A stretch of 64,000 nt of DNA from Cristatella mucedo (Eukaryota; Bryozoa; Phylactolaemata; Cristatellidae), in contig WPIO01000053.1 in the NCBI GenBank assembly GCA_009760855.2, forward strand, positions 679,501 to 743,500. Direction: 5' to 3'. The notes under the pieces are model-generated. The model searched no databases and was not told where the DNA came from. It saw only the letters and a list, made by a program, of their open reading frames with translations. The position numbers and the translations under genes were made by a program. The first letter of the stretch is position 1. Every line of letters begins with the position of its first letter. Shown here piece after piece: positions 52,563 to 64,000 of the stretch.

Positions 52563-52950
52563 CATGTCAATCGCCGCATGTCAATCGGGCCGCTCGGCAG
52601 CTGTGATTGTAGCTATTGATTGACAACTTTTTTCGCAATTCGCTAACGTTCAGCTCAGGACGAATCTGCAATTCTTCAGAGTTACATTTAAGCGCAGCTG
52701 CGTTCTCCTCCAAAGTCAGCGGCAGCGGGCTTTTCGTGTCCTTAGTGCAGAGCAGTTTATTCCACGCACACACACTAACAGAGACACAAGCATAAAGCGC
52801 CAGTCGCAGCCTGCGGCGGAGACTAGTTGGCGGAAGTACGAAGCGCAACTATCTGGCTCAAAGTTCAAAGTGCAGCTGATGGATAAAATTACCTATGCTA
52901 TATTGCATGCCTTTAGGTTGTAACCGCAGAAGCTCTTATAATCTCTGGGT

Positions 52951-53013
52951 AGGTGTATCTCCGTCTGTAACTCCACAAAGTCATAAAGACCACGTGGATG
53001 TTACGCAGGAGAT
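52951..53013 (-). mobile_element. LINE-B UTR fragment
   Basis: GTATCTCCGTCTGTAACTCC...CACGTGGATGTTACGCAGGA without the CATTA end. Confidence 0.75.
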
Positions 53014-54469
53014 AGGCCAAAGTCGTGCAGCTATAGCATTGCACCGTTTAAAAACTGCAAGAGCTGCTAATGCTATACAGCACTGTCATAATCTCGTTGC
53101 TTCTGCAAGCGCTTCGAGGTGAACGAGTCAGTACGACAAGTCGCCGGCAAGTCGTCGCGCGCGATGCGGTGACTGCTAAGCATGGACGCGACCGCTCGCT
53201 TACGTGCTCGGCAATGCCTGCCTGGAAAGCTGCGGAGATTCGATTTCTATTAATTCACAATTCACAAGCGAATCCTTGATGAGCAATTCGCAGCCGCAGT
53301 TAGAAAATCCAATTAGTGCTGCATCGCGCGGCGGCGCTTCGCGAATTGCCGCCTTACTGACCGACCGGCCGGCCGTTGGCCACCGCGAATGGAGTCCGCT
53401 TCTCTGCCTGCCTCGCCTCCCGGATGTAAGCGCTTGGAACTGAGCGCGATTGGTGCCGCTCGGTGCCGCTCGATGCCGCTCGGTACCGCTCTCTTCCCAG
53501 ATTCCCGGCTTCATTTTTCAGCCACTCGCCAGCGTACGCTCGCACAGACACGCGTCTCCACCCAGAATGTGTGCTACAGCAACACAACTTCTCTCTGTTT
53601 CGGCTACCGCCGTCATCCTCTGCAGCATATTCACAGGTAAGCTGCGGCATGACGGGAGATTTAGCGAATGCGGCGCGACCGTCGCGGCTCAACAGGTTTC
53701 GTTGCACAACGATTGCACATTATTTGCCTGTATTGATCCCTTCTATCGTCGACATTTGGTATAATTCTAAAATTACCTTTAAATGCCGTTTGAAGTAGCA
53801 GCGATATGCGTCTGTACGGGCTATCGAACGCACTCAATCCGTGACGAGGCGCAGCGTTACATACGAGGATGCAACGGCATCTTTGTCCTGACAAAAGTAG
53901 GCCTCGAATACTGCGATCGTAGCGGCGCTAGTCTGAAAAATACCAGAAGCCCACGGGCCACGAAATCACGGCTAACGACTCGGCGGCGCTGCGCCGACGT
54001 ACGCACGTAGCACGGCGACAGTAGCTAAGCGGCAAAGGTTGCAGCAAAGAGCACCAAAGAGCACCAATACGTCAAGATAACAAGCCATACACATAGCATA
54101 AACGAATCTATTTGAAAGTAACGGAGGGTTAGATAAGCTCAACCACAGCAATGACGTATACATCATCTCGTACGGCCCTCTGGCCTGGAGCGCAATTTGC
54201 TCCTGCTGCCCAGGTACCAACCCTGGAGCACGGCAGGCTGCCTGCTCGGCTTGTGTGCAGCGTTGGCCTTAGATGCTCGCAGGATCTAGTCCTAGCCGTT
54301 TACTCACAGGATCTAGTCCTACCCGCTGTAATTCAGGAGCTGCGAATAATGAATTTCAGACGCTATCGCGATAGATATGAATCTGCCGGTACCGTAACAG
54401 TCAGCTACGCTTCGGGCTTCGACGAAATTCGCACGCTCGCGCCGCTTCTGCTGCTGTGCGCGCTCGTAC
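53014..54469. other. Unassigned GC-rich sequence
   Basis: Only short overlapping frames. A 10-11 bp motif (GGTGCCGCTC) is repeated about four times at 53452-53490. No gene is supported. Confidence 0.4.
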
Positions 54470-55245
<776 letters not shown>

Positions 55246-57225
55246 AGCGGACGTGAGGTAGAACGGTCTGCATTACCGACACTTACTCGCCAAGTTAAGG
55301 TCCGATCGCTCTTAATTGACGCCGTGCGCTGGTCCTATCGGAAAAGCTGCTGCTATTGCTGCGTGTAAGAGCTTCGACTCACCTGCAGCGGCAGCATGAG
55401 GCGCTGGCTTCACCAGAATTTGATCTGCGGGTTCGAGACGACTAGCAACTTTCAGAGCGCTGTTGTTGTGGCTCGGCGAAGTTTCTTGGCGAAGCCGTCA
55501 CTTCGCGTTTGTAGTACTAGGATGTCAGGCACCCCTCCGGTCATTGGCTGCTTAGCGACATACGAAGAACTGGCTTGAAACTCGTTGCTTTAAGGGTTTA
55601 TTCGGCACTTCTGCTAGTGGCAACTCATGTCTATGGGGCTTCCATGAATTCGCAGGCGACTTCGAGAGCAGCGACTAGCTCTGCCGCAGCTGAGAATCCT
55701 CTACGGGCGAACTTTGACCTTAAGTGAGCGGAGCCACAATTCGCTGACAGCGCGCCGCCACGCCTCCCAGTCTCCTTTCATCGGAGCTTAGGCTGCTACC
55801 GAAATCAGACGCAAAGCCGCCGAACCGCGCTCAATTAGACTCAATCGAGTTGCTGGGTGCGGGAGGTCAGAGATGGACGGCAGAGGCCAGAGATCGAAGG
55901 TGAGAGTCAGAGGCCAGAGGTCATAGGCAAGTTTCGGTGGCCAGCGTTTGAAGGCAGGTGCTTGAGGTGTAGTGAGTTCGTTCTCATCGCGGCGTGCTGA
56001 GGATTCTGGCGGATTCTTAAACGGCGGCGCATTCAAACAAGCCTGTTCACAGCTGTCGGTATAGTATCAGCTGTCCTGAATTCCTGACGACTAGGAAAAC
56101 GCTCCGCGATAAATTTAATCCACGATTAGGTGGCATAAAGCCAAACTCGTAAATAGTCGTTCCGTTATGCTCCGTTATGCGCTGGGCGCAGGCGTGAGAT
56201 GGGAGGCGCCACTGTTGGCGCCGGTCACCAGCGGTGCAAGCTCTGGCTACCCAAGCGAAAGCTGCCGTGGCTGATTATGCGCGCGGGTAGCGTCGCTGTC
56301 GAATAGACACTTCAGCGAGCTACGGAGGCACGCTTGCCGTGCTACAGTACGGGCGCAGTTTGTTTCGGCCGTCGCCCGCTGCTTCCGGCATTCGCTTGTA
56401 CTTATTGACGTCACACTCTTGCTTCGGGCTCCTGGCTCACGGCTTAAACCGCTAATCGTCGCTCATCGGCAACGACTAGCGCCGATGGGCAGCGCTGCGC
56501 CGCGGCCTCATTCAGTCCGGACTTGGAAGCTGCTGCTGCTGCAGCCGCGGCTGTAAACAAAAAAGCGGCTAAATTCGGTGGCGCTCTGAAAAGCTCATCA
56601 TACCGAAGTAGCTCGGAATCACTCCGAGGTCAGGGTCATCGGTAAACTTGCCGCAGACAATACGCATAGCTCGAACCCGCGAGTGCGCTGCGAATAGCCG
56701 AAGAGGCTAGCTGGCTCTTCGGCCTGAGACGCGAAACCAATTAGGACCAATCAGGAGCGCTCAGGAAGCGCCCCGAGCCAATCAGGCCTGACCGGCCAGA
56801 GGCACACCGTGAGCCTTAGGGTGGAAGCTGTGTCACCCGCCTGGCTTCTGCAGCAATCTGAAAACGATCCTTTCCTTTCTAAATTGAAAGCTGTCATTGC
56901 CAATAGCCGGCTATATCAGCATGATGACATTTATAATCTTCCATCTAAGCTAAGATTTCTCGCCCCCTGAAGAAAGGCAGACAGACTCCTCCGCTTCCGG
57001 CTTCCAAGTTTCGCCTTGCGACAAGCCTCTACAGTCGGTTCGTATGCCTGGATGCTGTGCTACATCGAGATTCAACCCTGTTTCTTCAGCACAGCAAAAT
57101 GTGCGACTGTTTTCTTTTTATGTCGTACTGTCGGCACATTATTGATCCAAGCACAGAGAGCCAGCGTCATCTTAGCAAATGAACGTCTGCATCTTAGCTC
57201 TTCCGCAGCCGGACCCTAGCTGTCA
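55246..57225. other. No recognisable gene, CpG-rich parts
   Basis: About 2 kb without a supported gene. A repeated GGTCAGAGATGGACGGCAGA/GGCCAGAGATCG/GTCAGAGGCCAGAGGTC motif occurs at 55866-55925. Short frames only. Confidence 0.4.
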
Positions 57226-58270
<1,045 letters not shown>

Positions 58271-58337
58271 TTGGGGAAAAATTGTAAGCACGATCTGCAA
58301 AATATCAGTCAGATTTCCTTACATTTTCTATTCCAAG

Positions 58338-58516
58338 GAATTGCATCACAAGACGATACCACGACAGCCACGATGCAAAATGAAACGGGATCATCAATGA
58401 TGCAAAATGAAACGGCATCATCAATGACAGTAGATGAACTGCAGTCATCGCTCTCGCCGCCTCCGCCGGCACTCTCAGGTGTGCTGCTGTTGCTGCTGCT
58501 GCTGCTGCATTGCTAA
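58338..58516 (+). CDS. Possible terminal exon encoding a GPI-anchor-like tail
   Basis: A pyrimidine-rich acceptor (TTTTCTATTCCAAG, ending 58337) precedes an open frame that ends at a TAA (58514-58516). The peptide has two 9-residue repeats (MQNETGSSM, MQNETASSM), each with an N-E-T glycosylation sequon, then acidic residues, SPPPPALSG and a run of Leu ending HC. A hydrophilic stem with small residues and a terminal hydrophobic stretch is the layout of a GPI-attachment signal. The Leu run is coded by a CTG repeat, so it may be a microsatellite artefact. No upstream exon is found. Confidence 0.3.
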
Positions 58517-58554
58517 TCGTCCTACTCGAAGAGGACTGACAAAGGCTTAATTGT

Positions 58555-58620
58555 AACGTGCGTAGAAAGAGATTAGGGTTATTCGTGGCGTTGTGCAAAT
58601 GCTTGACTATTATTTTAATC
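58555..58620 (+). mobile_element. LINE-A-like 3' end, very decayed
   Basis: GTGCGTAGAAAGAGATTAGG ... GTGGCGTTGTGCAAATGC with ATTATTTT. Confidence 0.45.
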
Positions 58621-58671
58621 TGTGCAGTAAGCTCACCCACTTTAGACGTATACGCACAAAAAATATAATTC

Positions 58672-58770
58672 ATTTGTATAGTGCCCTAAGAGAACTTAAT
58701 TTCTATTCAGACGCTTTGCATGTGCCACGGGGCTCGAGTCCTTAACTTGTACTGCACCCTCTGACATGCG
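58672..58770 (-). mobile_element. SINE-2 3' part, decayed
   Basis: ATTCATTTGTATAGTGCCCT, ATTCAGACGCTTTGCATGTG and GGGGCTCGAGTCC (box B-like), minus sense. Confidence 0.65.
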
Positions 58771-59039
58771 ACCTTGACTCAGAGCATGGAACCATTCTCG
58801 GGCGTGGCTTCCTTAGTTAGCGTCCACTCTTCCAATCTCTCGAACAGACACCTGGATCTGTGGTCCTTTCGGCTGCCAAACTTCCCTCTAAGTTAGTAAT
58901 CATCGCGGATCTCAAATCGACAGATGAACAAACTCACTGAAATGGTGGCCGTGTAAGAAAATAGCAGCTAAGCTCACAAGAAGCACCGCAAGATACCTGC
59001 GCCGATAAAATAGGCTCTAGAATAATGAACAACGAAATG

Positions 59040-59590
59040 TAATCTATTGTATTATCGTCTTTAGCTCCACGGAGCCACGGAGACTGCTTCGTGCAGTATA
59101 GTTTTTCATAGCTATGACTCAAAGCTTAAGTGACTTTCGATGCGCATGCCAATTCAATCGCCAATAGACTTCATCTCACACTGAAAAGAGAACGTGAGAA
59201 TCCCAGCTGAGTCAGACGAGAAGTCGAGATAGGGAGTAGAACGAAAGTTGCAAAACCGGAAAGGATATGCCACAGTCGGCGGCAGGAGAAGTGATGACGT
59301 TACGTAAGAATTGCCGGAAGTGAATTCCGTGGTCCGAGACCTGCAGAGCAAGTTTTTCTGTCGCCAACTGTCTATAATCCTAAAAATGAAACGGCTAATT
59401 TATAGTCCCTATGGGACCTGAGGGCACGAGAAGGCTGAAACTGGTACAACAGTTAAGCTAGGTGTGACAGAGCTAGGGCATTCAAAGGCTCTACGATTCT
59501 TAAATTTCAGCCGATCATAGTCGTATGCAGTTGGAATAATCAAAACTTGCTCAAGCCAACCAACTTGTGTGTTCAATAAACTCCTTCGAC
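59040..59590 (-). mobile_element. LINE-B copy, degenerate
   Basis: UTR (TCTTTAGCTCCACGGAGCCA), TTAAGTGACTTTCGATGCGC, then AGTTGCAAAACCGGAAAGGA and CTGTCGCCAACTGTCTATAA in LINE-B order, minus sense. No intact frame. Confidence 0.7.
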
Positions 59591-59639
59591 CATTTTGAGT
59601 AAGACACGCATTTATAAAGATCGCTGCTGTTGACTAAGC

Positions 59640-60075
<436 letters not shown>

Positions 60076-60329
60076 CACTTTGATTGCTCAGTGAAGTCCA
60101 CCGTAGGACTAATTACACATACATAGCTACCAAGAAGGGCTACTAAGAGCAGCAGTCGGACTCCGGAACGATGATATCTGAGGGGTCGCCAGAAGCAGGG
60201 GACGTTGCTCGCCTAGTCCGATACAAAAGTTAGAGTGTAACGGAACCATCGGCCCCCTTTGGCTGGAACGGCGACAAACCAGCCAATTCTGTGACGTATC
60301 GGCTGATGAGGGCATTGCCACTGCCTGGT

Positions 60330-62110
60330 AAAGATTTTCTGCTAAGACCGAGGGTTATTGGATCGAAATATCTACAAATTTATGCATATACAATTCATTC
60401 GATTTGGTGCAAAAGAGATCAATCTTTCCTCGTTATTGGTGTTTGTAACATTCATTTTGATAACTTATCTGACACGCTTTAAGCGCCGAACTTCGTGCAC
60501 TGACTGGCTCGTTCTCTCTTGTGGCTCATGCACATGACCCTATGACTCACATCAAAAGTCCCATACTCGACCGACTTTTCTCCTGCAATATCTTGCTATT
60601 ATCACCTACGCTTGCCAAAGTCTGCTTATCTGACCAAACGCTGATGACCTCTAGTCTAATGTGTGCGCTCTTCTCCACAGCTAAGGTCACACGTGAATCG
60701 CGAAACCTCACGACCTTTGACATCGATGCAATCTACGAATAAATATCTCTTTCACTCCTGCTACTCAATCTCCCTTCCAACCTGTCATCATTAGTAGACT
60801 CCTACAACACTGCGACGCTGACACGCTGACATGCTCGTCGAGTTTGCATCTCTGACTTCGCGCTCTCGCCAAGACCATCTGTGGCCTACTGCGGACATTA
60901 AACTAGCTAGGTCTACTAAAAGCAAGCTTGCAAAAGCATAGAAAAGAGCAGGCCTGACTGTCCATCCGCAGGCATACGAGGACTACTGCAGAGAATAACA
61001 ACCAGTCATAGCTAAGGCCAAGTCTAGCCAAATTTAAAACAAACACTGTTGAACCAGAGGTGCACAATCCACGAACGCTGATGTCTGCGATCAACCATCT
61101 CTGTAATCGCTGCCAGGTTAGCTGCTTACCTAATGATCCTTTTGGTGATCTAGCTGATCGTGCCTCTAGCTTCTCTGTCAGATTGAGAGACAAGATCAGA
61201 GAGTCCTCCGCTATGGTAACTTCATCTCTTCTGGGCCCCCGCCCCTCAATAGGCATCCTGCAGGACTCCCCTCGCTCAGTTCTTCGCAGCTCCTCAATGT
61301 CTGCATTCAATGTCAGGCCGCGAGTGACCTCATCCTAAAATTCATCTCCCAATCAAAGAAGACTACTCTTTCTGTGGACTATGTACGCGTGGCCCTACTT
61401 CTACGATGTGAAGTTCTGCTGCCGCCATGCATAACTAGCACTATAAATATGTCCTCAGCCTCTGAACATGTCCCGGCCTCTTTTAAAAAAGTCTGTAGTT
61501 ACGCATCTCACTGAGATAGCACCACAAGAACACGAAACCTTGAGCTACTTTGACTGCACTGGCTACCCATCAAGCAGCTTATCGACTTAAAGGTCATGTC
61601 ACTTTTTTATCTCCTCTTTCTCTGGCTCAAGCCTGTCAGAACTACTCCCCTACCAGATTCGGCATTGCACCATCCGCTTTTGTTAATTGAATCTTTTAGC
61701 TATACCTCGTGCAAACCTTAAATCCTTTGGAGACCATGCATTTAGTTTGTATGCTCCAAAAACCTGAAACTCACTCCCGACTACCGTCACGACATCCCCT
61801 GACTTGACCACATAAAAAAGAAATTAAAAACGCACCTATTTGTCACAGCATTTAGTGGGGGCCTGTGATACGTCCGTCCTTTACGTGCTTATTCGTGCTG
61901 ACACTGTGCATGCTGCCACTAACCACATTTGCATGCTGACCCTGTGCACGTCACCCCTGACCAATTTATTCTTGTTTTTATTGAGCATGCTATCACTAAC
62001 CATTCGACCGTATTTCCTTTGCAGCAAATGTAAAGCGCCTAGAAATAAATTGAGTTATCTGAGGGCACTTTATCAAGTGTATTATTATTATTGTTATTAT
62101 TATTATGCTT
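60330..62110 (+). mobile_element. LINE-A copy with endonuclease, linker and tail but no RT
   Basis: Plus order: endonuclease remnant (QSFLVIGVCNIHFDNLSDTL at about 60420-60480), a linker (61060-61340; NRCQVSCLPNDPFGDLADRA ... SFSVRLRDKIRESS), pre-RT (PASFKKS at about 61475), then directly the C-terminus (DCTGYPSSS, RANLKSFGDHAFSLYAPKT), UTR (CATGCTGACCCTGTGCACGT), hairpin and (ATT)n. The RT is missing by internal deletion. Stops throughout. Confidence 0.75.
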
Positions 62111-62359
62111 TTAAATCGATGCTTTGGGCGAGATGGTATTTTCTGGGAGGATTTTGCTGCGGCTGAGCAAAGTTATGTCAGCTCACACACCGCGGCCGTA
62201 GTAAGATCGTTTATGTTATAAGCAACAAATCTAGGTGATTACGTAAAAGCACTAACTTAGCCCGCCGATTTACCTATGTAGCTTAAACACATCAGAATAT
62301 TTAAAAGTTACATTAATTGACTCCTTCAACCTTGAATGCCACGCTGTTCTACATATTCT

Positions 62360-62722
62360 GCACGCCTACTTTGTGCCCTCTGCTAGACAGAAGCTTTAGC
62401 TCTGCAGATCCTAGACTGTGGAACTCGCTTCCACAATTCTTAAGCAACGACAACTACTCTCCAACTGCCGACTATGGCACATATTTTTCAGCGGTCCTGA
62501 GCTGCTACTTCTATGCTACTCACTACCTCAACTGCTCTCCTGACTCTGCTATGCTCCCCACTTTCTCTTTGTTGCGTGAGACGAAGTCTGTTGGCTACCG
62601 AATGCGTACCGAAAGCTGCTTAGGCTGGGAGTGCGCTATGCAAAACTCTCCTGCGCAACACCCACGTGGTCTTTTATGACTTTGTGGAGTTACAGATGGA
62701 GATACTTTACATTACATTACCA
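62360..62722 (+). mobile_element. LINE-B C-terminus and 3' end, well preserved
   Basis: Open frame (DRSFSSADPRLWNSLPQFLS ... LNCSPDSAMLPTFSLLRETK ... AMQNSPAQHPRGLL) followed by the GTGGAGTTACAGATGGAGAT UTR and a CATTACATTACC end. 5'-truncated. Confidence 0.85.
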
Positions 62723-62837
62723 TTGTGTGAGCCATCTGTACGACCTCGGCGTGACTCTGAACGTAGCCTTTGAGGCATGATTGAGGCCCGCGCCTCGTAC
62801 TTCCGCAGTATCGTGAAACCGTGTCCACATAGTGGGT

Positions 62838-63010
62838 GCCCTGGGTCTTAACCCATTAAGGCAAAGGTGCTCGCTGTACACGACCCAGGTAGTGGGTTCG
62901 AATCCTGCAGAGGACGATTCTTTATCGCCCGCTACAGGCGGGAGTGACAGCCGTAAGGGCTCTACTTCCGCTGTGTAAACGAGGCTGCTAAATAAGCTAA
63001 GCTTGTTTTC
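62838..63010 (+). mobile_element. SINE-1 copy, diverged
   Basis: AACCCATTAAGGCAAAGGTG (box A region changed), GGGTTCGAATCCTGC (box B), GATTCTTTATCGCC, GAGTGACAGCC and GAGGCTGCTAAATAAGC. Confidence 0.7.
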
Positions 63011-63139
63011 AGGTTGCTCTCACAATTATGCGGCGATGTCAGAATCTTCACAGGTCTTAGGACCTAAAAGACTCAAAAAGACTGGTAGAAAAACACTCAC
63101 AGTGCACCCGACAATGTGTCCGTCGATGAAAGTCTGGCT

Positions 63140-63225
63140 AGACTAGAAAGAGACTTCGCTCTTTGAGGGAGCTTTCTCAAGCGCATTGTTATTATTACTA
63201 TTATCATTATCATTATTATTAAATG
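63140..63225 (+). mobile_element. LINE-A 3' end, decayed
   Basis: GACTAGAAAGAGACTTCGCT ... GGGAGCTTTCTCAAGCGCATT and an ATTATTACTATT tail. Confidence 0.65.
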
Positions 63226-63262
63226 TGCTTAAGCGTTTCGGGTTTTGAAATTTATTTGCTCT

Positions 63263-63700
63263 CAGCTTCATTTGTCATTCATTCAATTTCGTCTTCGTCG
63301 GGAAGTCTACAGCAGCAGCTCCTTTTGTCCACGACTCTCTCCATGCATCGCTAACCTTTTAGCAACTGGTACACAATTCTTCGGCTCGTCTGGTCTGTCA
63401 TCGGGTGGCGCAGCAGGCGTATCGCGTGTCAGAGTGGCGTCAACGGCTGGCTCATCACACCTCTCCGTCTGAATTTCACCCTATCAAGCATCGAATCGAC
63501 TGTAATACCGTCAGTCTGGCTTACAGGTCACTTCCTTAGTATGCATAAGCCTATTTATCCGATTGACCTGCGTGCTTTCACACCGCCTGCTTCCCAGTGA
63601 CTGGTCACCTCGCGCCCCCACAATATAAGGATAGGTTTTTCGTGATCGGGCCTTCAGTTCGTATTGCTTGAAAGTCTAAAATTCTGGCGTCGGATTACGG
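63263..63700 (+). mobile_element. LINE-A post-RT and C-terminal remnant
   Basis: Ordered similarity to LINE-A: CATTCAATTTCGTCTTCG, AACTGGTACACAATTCTTCG, AAGCATCGAATCGACTGTAA and GATCGGGCCTTCAGTTCGTA. Highly decayed. Confidence 0.5.
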
Positions 63701-63731
63701 TTACAAGGTGCACTTGCTGTGCACCTTGTAA
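63701..63731. repeat. Perfect palindrome, 13-bp arms
   Basis: TTACAAGGTGCAC, five-base loop TTGCT, GTGCACCTTGTAA. Contains two GTGCAC sites. Confidence 0.88.
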
Positions 63732-63737
63732 GTGGCA

Positions 63738-63795
63738 CGTCGAGACGCATCATGGCTCCGCTCAGCTGTCGAGAGGCATCATGGCTCCGCTCAGC
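63738..63795. repeat. 29-bp tandem duplication
   Basis: GTCGAGACGCATCATGGCTC plus CGCTCAGCT, repeated once with one substitution. Confidence 0.88.
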
Positions 63796-64000
63796 TAGTC
63801 CTTCACCTTAAAGGAATTTATTTTTGCTCCGGGGTTTGCTTGCGAACTTGTGCCTGAGTCAGAAGTCATGCAAACCACTGGTCACTAGTGTCTTCACGCC
63901 TGCTTTGATTGCACGCTTTAGCTCACTGAGCTTTGAGTTATTTGCTGCCAATATTTGCACGCTTAATACCACGCATCTCGCCACCTCGCCGCCGCCAGTC
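63796..64000. other. No recognisable gene
   Basis: Unassigned sequence to the window end. Confidence 0.4.

Overview
This is a repeat-dominated window from a metazoan nuclear genome, probably an invertebrate. Evidence: spliceosomal introns with GT..AG borders, a complete intron-containing gene for cytosolic ribosomal protein uS10 (RPS20), many dead copies of two L2/CR1-type LINE families, two tRNA-derived SINE families, long (CT)n, (TA)n, (GT)n and (GTCT)n tracts, and a hAT-type SPIN MITE. The species cannot be named from the sequence. Only RPS20 looks like an intact gene.

Layout. 0-8 kb: nested LINE-A and LINE-B fragments (B inserted into A with a visible target duplication), one SINE, and an AT-rich island (5.75-6.28 kb) carrying a broken phage-tail-fibre-like frame. 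8-14.5 kb: a duplicate of the RPS20 5' half followed by a tandem array of about ten decayed RPS20 last exons (period about 465 bp, with a 1.395 kb three-unit higher-order repeat), interrupted by a GC-rich minisatellite block and by a LINE tail. 14.5-15.2 kb: LINE tails in head-to-head inverted arrangement. 15.9-18.7 kb: the RPS20 locus, whose upstream flank recurs inverted at 31.1-32.5 kb. 19-38 kb: LINE fragments on both strands, including endonuclease and reverse-transcriptase remnants, two back-to-back SINEs, a long TA/GT microsatellite, and dispersed repeats here called X, P and Q.

38-42 kb: an AT-rich block with a decayed frame and two adjacent hairpins, a beta-propeller-like pseudogene, a minisatellite and a long CT tract. 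42.9-45.3 kb: a CpG-rich block with several perfect palindromes and a 19-bp minisatellite. 45-58 kb: mostly unassigned CpG-rich sequence with small LINE/SINE tails, minisatellites, the SPIN MITE (47.86-48.05 kb), a 34-bp-arm palindrome and long microsatellites. 58-64 kb: a possible small terminal exon, further LINE copies, a huge CT tract, and terminal degenerate LINE sequence.

The parts relate mainly by mobilisation and duplication. The LINE-A 3' hairpin resembles the 3' end of one SINE family, which suggests LINE machinery moved the SINE. RPS20 appears to be the parent of the pseudo-exon array. No operon-like or pathway organisation is visible. All similarity statements come from reading the sequence; no search or alignment program was run.
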